From JBCFAY01 sp038562375 (GTDB lineage: Bacteria; Bacillota; Clostridia; Christensenellales; CAG-138): a DNA stretch of 64,000 nt. Positions 59,689-64,000 of the stretch are shown here, piece by piece. Each line of letters starts with the position of its first letter. Position 1 is the stretch's first letter. The translations under genes and the position numbers were made by a program. Below the pieces are notes generated by a model. The model was given only the letters and a program-made list of their open reading frames with translations. It did no database searches and was not told the origin of the DNA. Location: NCBI GenBank assembly GCA_038562375.1, contig JBCFAY010000004.1:1-64000 (forward strand). Direction: 5' to 3'.

Positions 59689-59720
59689 CCTTGCGCTATC
59701 TAAATTATATTTACGCAAGG
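59689..59720 (-). promoter_or_regulatory. Promoter with inverted repeat around the -10 (DacF-like gene)
   Basis: TATAAT on the minus strand (59704-59709) stands between the 7-bp arms CCTTGCG and CGCAAGG (59689-59695, 59714-59720), so a dimeric regulator could cover the -10. No good -35 is visible. Confidence 0.5.
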
Positions 59721-59755
59721 AGGGAAAAAGACTCATTTATATGGGATAACGGCCA

Positions 59756-60931
59756 TTAGAGCTCCAATTCGGCCAAAAACGAATTGCCGACCGGCCAGCG
59801 TTTTCCACAGATATATTGGTATACCGTGCAGCCGATGTCCGCGAACGTGGATCTCGTGCCGAGCGCCACGCCGCGCTTCATTGATTTTGCATAGGCAAGT
59901 ACCGGTATGTACTCGCGCGAATGATCCGTACTCGCGGTCGTCGGATCGCAGCCGTGATCGGCGGTGATGATGAGAAGATCCGTTTCCTCCATCGCGTCGA
60001 GCAGTTCGGGCACCCTGGCGTCGAACGCTTCAAGCGCGGCGGCGTAGCCTTCCACATCGTTGCGATGGCCGTAGAGCATATCATAATCGACCAGATTGGT
60101 AAAAATAAGGTGCGCGCTGTTCTGGCGCATGAACCGCAGCGTCGCGTCCACACCCTCGCGGTTGCTTTTTGTATGATCGCTCTTCATGATCCCGCGCCGC
60201 GCGAAGATATCCTCGATCTTGCCGATGCCGACCGTATCGTACCCCTGGACGACAAGCCCGTCGAGTATGGTCGTCCCGGTCGGCGGCAGGGAAAAATCTT
60301 TGCGGTTGGGCGTGCGCACATACGCGCCGCTCTCGCCCGTAAACGGGCGGGCGATCACCCTGCCGACGCTGTTCTCGCCCGTCAGCAGGCCGCGGGCGAT
60401 TTCGCAGATGCGATATTGCTCCTCGAGCGGGATGACGCTCTCGTGCGCCGCGACCTGAAAAACGCTGTCCGCCGACGTATAGACGATCGGCTTTCCGGTT
60501 CTGACATGCTCGTCCCCCAGCGCCTTGATGATCTCGGTTCCCGAGGCGACGACGTTGCCGAGCGTGCCCCTTTTGATTTTTTTTTCAAACGCGCGTATCA
60601 GCTCCGCGGGAAAGCCCTGCGGATAGGTTTTTAACGCGTGCTCGAGTATCAGGCCTGCGATTTCCCAGTGTCCGCTCGTCGTATCCTTGCCGTGCGAGCG
60701 TTCGATTGCGCGCCCATAACCCGCAATCACACCCTTTGGGTCGAGGGCGGGCAGGCGCGCATCCTCGATGTTCGCAAGCCCGAGCCTGGCCAGGTTCGGC
60801 AGATCAAGACGCCCCCGCCGCGCGAGAATATTCCCTAAGGTATGCGAGCCTTCGTCGCCAAAGTCTGCGGCGTCCGGCAGCGCGCCGATCCCGACGCTGT
60901 CAAGCACGATCAAAACGACACGACGATCCAT
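59756..60931 (-). CDS. deoB: Phosphopentomutase
   Basis: The product (391 aa) interconverts (deoxy)ribose 1- and 5-phosphate in nucleoside salvage. It has the alkaline-phosphatase-fold start RRVVLIVLDSVGIGALPDA, TTSGHWEIAG with the phospho-Thr region, and metal residues in DHGCDPTT and TDHSREY. The ATG at 60931 follows AGGAGG; the GTG at 60940 is too close to it. It could process sugars released from purine nucleosides. Confidence 0.96.
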   Translation of the reverse strand: MDRRVVLIVLDSVGIGALPDAADFGDEGSHTLGNILARRGRLDLPNLARLGLANIEDARLPALDPKGVIAGYGRAIERSHGKDTTSGHWEIAGLILEHALKTYPQGFPAELIRAFEKKIKRGTLGNVVASGTEIIKALGDEHVRTGKPIVYTSADSVFQVAAHESVIPLEEQYRICEIARGLLTGENSVGRVIARPFTGESGAYVRTPNRKDFSLPPTGTTILDGLVVQGYDTVGIGKIEDIFARRGIMKSDHTKSNREGVDATLRFMRQNSAHLIFTNLVDYDMLYGHRNDVEGYAAALEAFDARVPELLDAMEETDLLIITADHGCDPTTASTDHSREYIPVLAYAKSMKRGVALGTRSTFADIGCTVYQYICGKRWPVGNSFLAELEL

Positions 60932-60978
60932 GTTCTTCACCTCCTGAACATAGTATCATCCGCCGTCATGCGCGTCAA

Positions 60979-61596
60979 TCAGCCAAACAGCGCCACGCAG
61001 AGCGAAAACAGGAGGCTGGAGAGCACGATATCTAAAGCAATTGCAATAAGGAAAAGCTTAAAAAGATTCAGCGTCTGCACGAGATAAGGCCGAGAGATCG
61101 TGCCCGAATGCCCGCCCTGCAAAACAGCTTTTGAGCGCGGCGCCCATTCGCGCAGTCCCATGTATGCACTCAACAGCAGGGCAATCGCGGCAGGCGCGCC
61201 CGGTATCGCCACCACCAGTATCGCGCCGAGTACGCCGAAGGCTCCGCCGGAGTTCAAAAGCGCCGTCGTCGCGGTGCCAATAAAGAATCCCTTGACGAGC
61301 ACGCTGATAAGGGAAAACGGCATGCCCGGAACCCAGAGCCCGGAAAGCGACGCGAGGATGAAGCAGGCGATATTGACGCAGATCGTCTGCACGATACCAT
61401 AGAAATGAAACCCGGCGTGTGCTCCAATGCTCTTTACGGCGCCGCCGATGTAATCGACTTTAACGAATTGCTGCAGTTGGTTATAGGCCGTCGCGCCGGC
61501 GGCTATCCCGATGATGAGCGTAAAGAGCAGTATGATGAGGGCGGCCGGCTTTTCTCGTATGGAAATGAACATGCCTTTCTTGTCCAACCATTTCAT
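60979..61596 (-). CDS. spoIIM: Stage II sporulation protein M
   Basis: The product (205 aa) has about five TM helices. It resembles SpoIIM of the DMP peptidoglycan-remodelling complex required for engulfment, and lies between spo0A and deoB as in many clostridia. The usual intervening xerD is missing. Confidence 0.9.
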   Translation of the reverse strand: MKWLDKKGMFISIREKPAALIILLFTLIIGIAAGATAYNQLQQFVKVDYIGGAVKSIGAHAGFHFYGIVQTICVNIACFILASLSGLWVPGMPFSLISVLVKGFFIGTATTALLNSGGAFGVLGAILVVAIPGAPAAIALLLSAYMGLREWAPRSKAVLQGGHSGTISRPYLVQTLNLFKLFLIAIALDIVLSSLLFSLCVALFG

Positions 61597-61685
61597 TGCT
61601 TACCCCCGTAAATAAGAAAGCTGATGCCCTATGCCCCTAGCATCAGCTAAACATATGCGAAGGAAGCTAAAAAAAGACCTGGGCG

Positions 61686-62480
61686 CTACAGGAGCATCAT
61701 CTGCGTTCGGTCCGCGAGCATCGCGATAAACTCGCTGTTGGTGGGACGGCCCTTTTTGTCGTTCACCGTATAGCCGAACATCTGATGGAGCGTCTCAATA
61801 TTGCCGCGGTTCCAGGCGACTTCGATCGCGTTGCGGATATTGCGCTCGACGCGGGAAGGCGATGTGCCGAAGTTCTTGGCAATCTCGGGGTATACGTGCG
61901 TGGTCATGCCGAAATGACGGATCTGGCTCATGCTCTCCTCGTTATTGACCAAATATTCTATTGCGGCACGCAGATGATAGTACCCCTTGATATGCGCGGG
62001 GATGCCGACGGACCGGATCAGCTGAGTTGCGGTTTCACGCACCCGGTCGACCGCAATGCCCGCAACAGCCTGAATGGCGGCGGCAGGCGTTTCCACAAGG
62101 TCGGTTCGGTTGTAAAGCAATCCCACGATGCGCCGATAAACCACTTCGGACTGGGTTGGCTTTGCAAAGAAATACAGCGCCCCGTGTTTTAACGCATAGT
62201 TAATGATCCGGTCCGCGGAGAGGGCCGTATGAATGAAAATATTTGGACGATGCGACAGTTCCATTTGGTTGAGCCTCTCGAGAACCTCGCAGCCATCCAA
62301 TCTCGGAAGCACCAAGTCCATAATCAGAACGTCGACGTTATGCTGCTTTACCCGTTCGATCACATCGGTGCCGTTATTAACATAGTCGAACACCTGGAAC
62401 CCATGCTGTTCAAAACAGGTCTTTAAGGCAATACAACATACTTCATTGTCGTCCGCAATCAGTACAGTTACCTGCGACAC
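61686..62480 (-). CDS. spo0A: Sporulation master regulator Spo0A
   Basis: The response regulator (264 aa) initiates sporulation when phosphorylated. The receiver has Asp10-Asp11, phosphoacceptor Asp55 (VLIMDLVLPRLDG) and Lys in FFAKPT. The C-terminal effector has the Spo0A recognition helix region EIAKNFGTSPSRVERNIRNA. Length is close to characterised homologues. It follows spoIVB by 44 bp. Confidence 0.97.
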   Translation of the reverse strand: MSQVTVLIADDNEVCCIALKTCFEQHGFQVFDYVNNGTDVIERVKQHNVDVLIMDLVLPRLDGCEVLERLNQMELSHRPNIFIHTALSADRIINYALKHGALYFFAKPTQSEVVYRRIVGLLYNRTDLVETPAAAIQAVAGIAVDRVRETATQLIRSVGIPAHIKGYYHLRAAIEYLVNNEESMSQIRHFGMTTHVYPEIAKNFGTSPSRVERNIRNAIEVAWNRGNIETLHQMFGYTVNDKKGRPTNSEFIAMLADRTQMMLL

Positions 62481-62524
62481 ATTCCCGCACCCCCAACTCC
62501 GCCACGCCAGATATTTTCAAAAAA

Positions 62525-63790
62525 TCAACCGGTTTGTGAGAGCATCCAAAGCGCAAATATGCAATACCCTTTGGTCGGATCGTTGATAAAAACATGGGTC
62601 ACAACGCCGATAAGCTTTCCATTTTGAATCAAAGGGCTACCGCTCATCCCTTGGATAATACCCCCGGTTTTACTGAGCAAATCCGGATCCGTTACCTGAA
62701 TAACCATCCCCTTAGGTGCCGGCGTTGATTGCGGGTTGATGCGTATGACTTCGCAGTCGTATTTGCGAATTCCGCCGCTATCGACGGTCGTCAAAATCTC
62801 TGCCGGGCCCAATTCTGCTTCTTCGGGATAGGCGACCGGGATCCCATCCGGATAAATGCCGTTTATAAGTTCTTGCTGCGTTTTCCCAAAAATACCAAAT
62901 GAATTATTAATAAGGATATCCCCGTATTTTTCGCTGCCGGAAGTAAACCTCCCTCTGAGTTCCCCCGGCTCGCCCTTGGTTCCCGGGACAATATCAACGA
63001 TGCTTGACGCAACGATGGATCCATCGCGAACAGACATCAGCGCGCCAGTATCAACATCTATTATAGCATGGCCCAACGCCCCGTACCAGCCTGTTGTTTT
63101 ATCATAAAAAGATAACGTACCGACCCCCATCGTGCTGTCCCGTACCCATACGCCCATGCGGTACTGGCCGTCGCGTTCATCCTCCACCGGGTAGATCGTC
63201 GTGGAAAACGTCTCTCCGTTCCGGCGGCATTCAAGCTCGACGGGTTGCCCGTCCGCGCAGGCTTCGGCAAGCTGCGCCGTGCTTTGAACGTCTACGCCGT
63301 CCGCCGTAAGGATATAGTCGCCGGGAACCAATCCGGCAGCGGAAGCCGGGCTGACGTGCTCGCCCGCGGAGTTGATGATATCGCTCACGCCCACGACCAG
63401 CGCGCCCAGCGTATAAAGGGAAACCCCGATCGCATGTCCACCCGGGATTACCCATAAATCCTTGCGCACATGCACGCTGATCTGCCTGACGGGGATCAGA
63501 TCAAACAGCTTGACGGTTACGGCCGCGCCGGAAGCGGAATCCACCCCCGCAACGTCGATCAGCGTTTGCCCCGCATTCGAGGCGGCATACACCTCCCCGT
63601 TATAGGATAAATTAAACGGATACTTAACGCTGTTTGCAATCCGCTCCACAGAATCGGCGTTCGCCCAGATGTTCTGCGGCAGGTCCCTAAGCGTCAGCAC
63701 GGGCGCGCTGTAATTGGCAATACATACAAGGATTACCAGCGCGATCCCAATGATTTTGCGAAGCGTAAAACGCTTATACTCGTGAATCAA
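62525..63790 (-). CDS. spoIVB: SpoIVB peptidase (S55)
   Basis: The product (421 aa) has an N-terminal membrane anchor (about 15-30), a PDZ domain (AAGLVPGDYILTADGVDVQS) and the S55 serine peptidase with a catalytic Ser in GMSGSPLIQNGKLIG. It signals sigma-K activation across the forespore membrane. The start is TTG 63790 behind GAGGTG; a GTG and a TTG just upstream are alternatives. Confidence 0.93.
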   Translation of the reverse strand: MIHEYKRFTLRKIIGIALVILVCIANYSAPVLTLRDLPQNIWANADSVERIANSVKYPFNLSYNGEVYAASNAGQTLIDVAGVDSASGAAVTVKLFDLIPVRQISVHVRKDLWVIPGGHAIGVSLYTLGALVVGVSDIINSAGEHVSPASAAGLVPGDYILTADGVDVQSTAQLAEACADGQPVELECRRNGETFSTTIYPVEDERDGQYRMGVWVRDSTMGVGTLSFYDKTTGWYGALGHAIIDVDTGALMSVRDGSIVASSIVDIVPGTKGEPGELRGRFTSGSEKYGDILINNSFGIFGKTQQELINGIYPDGIPVAYPEEAELGPAEILTTVDSGGIRKYDCEVIRINPQSTPAPKGMVIQVTDPDLLSKTGGIIQGMSGSPLIQNGKLIGVVTHVFINDPTKGYCIFALWMLSQTG

Positions 63791-63814
63791 TATCAACACC
63801 TCAATATACAATGG

Positions 63815-63834
63815 ACGCAAGCAAATGCTTGCGT
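63815..63834. repeat. Inverted repeat between recN and spoIVB
   Basis: ACGCAAGC (63815-63822) and GCTTGCGT (63827-63834) with an AAAT loop form an 8-bp hairpin. No T-run follows on the minus strand, so it is more likely a leader hairpin or operator than a terminator. Confidence 0.45.
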
Positions 63835-63904
63835 ATTCTATATTTCGCTATTGATATGAAAACCATCCCGGCAATATTGCCCCAAACTGGGTGTATTTGT
63901 TATA

Positions 63905-64000
63905 TTAAAGCTTTCGTTTAAATTGTTTTGCCGCGTCGATCAGCTCGCCTGCGTGCTCCAAGGCGAGTTTCGATTCCTCGTTCGTGCCCATGATGCGCGC
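63905..64000 (-). CDS. recN: DNA repair protein RecN, C-terminal end (partial)
   Basis: The last 31 codons of a minus-strand gene entering from the right edge read ARIMGTNEESKLALEHAGEL and end in Lys/Arg. This fits the C-terminal tail of RecN, which normally precedes spoIVB. The call rests on a short segment plus position. Confidence 0.7.
   Translation of the reverse strand, partial: ARIMGTNEESKLALEHAGELIDAAKQFKRKL

Overview
This 64 kb window looks like chromosome of a spore-forming, Gram-positive Clostridia-type bacterium with fairly GC-rich coding DNA. The signs are a complete spoIIIA operon, spoIIM, spo0A, spoIVB and ytfJ, the asp23/amaP/DUF2273 cluster, hprK, scpA/scpB, formate-tetrahydrofolate (fhs-fchA-folD) genes and strong Shine-Dalgarno sequences. 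I cannot name a genus from the sequence alone. TTG starts supported by a Shine-Dalgarno sequence are frequent.

Layout. 0-8.7 kb: gap, an M29 aminopeptidase, a GT2 glycosyltransferase, class II fba, the tldE/tldD pair and rarA. 8.7-13.7 kb: a zinc-ribbon membrane protein, a candidate structured RNA with its own promoter and terminator, then the fhs-fchA-folD one-carbon operon. 13.8-19.8 kb (minus strand): a DxDxDG calcium-loop protein, a ROK kinase, hprK, a HAD phosphatase and uvrC. 19.8-23.4 kb (plus strand): a large membrane protein and an AbgB-like M20 amidohydrolase. 23.4-34.5 kb (minus strand): ttcA, gntR, ispA, xseB, xseA, nusB, DUF2273, amaP, asp23 and spoIIIAA-AH. 34.7-44.2 kb: an accessory metabolic island with a guanine-deaminase-like amidohydrolase, a methenyl-tetrahydromethanopterin cyclohydrolase (Mch) homologue, an iron-sulfur flavoprotein, an RpiR regulator and a four-gene BMP-type ABC importer. 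44.4-47.3 kb: feoB-feoA and a divergent DtxR-like regulator. 47.5-50.3 kb: an AT-rich, decayed phage- or ICE-like control region beside tRNA-Pro, with a repressor, a Cro-like gene, four tiny overlapping genes and a hexapeptide-repeat protein. 50.6-53 kb: a biotin-dependent carboxyltransferase operon. 53.2-64 kb (minus strand): rluB, dacF, ytfJ, ytfI, scpB, scpA, an M50 protease, a DacF-like pseudoenzyme, deoB, spoIIM, spo0A, spoIVB and the 3' end of recN.

How the genes work together. Most of the window is housekeeping and sporulation core in conserved Clostridia neighbourhoods, partly rearranged. The least ordinary parts are the Mch-containing island, a FolD that has lost two cyclohydrolase catalytic residues beside a separate cyclohydrolase (FchA), a SpoIIIAF reduced to its membrane segment, a penicillin-binding-protein-like exported protein with all three catalytic motifs altered, an OadG-like protein with a tripled C-terminal motif, and a small phage switch in which near-identical operators sit in the spacers of three promoters. 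Two DNA repair genes (rarA, uvrC) have promoters placed so that their mRNAs should be leaderless.
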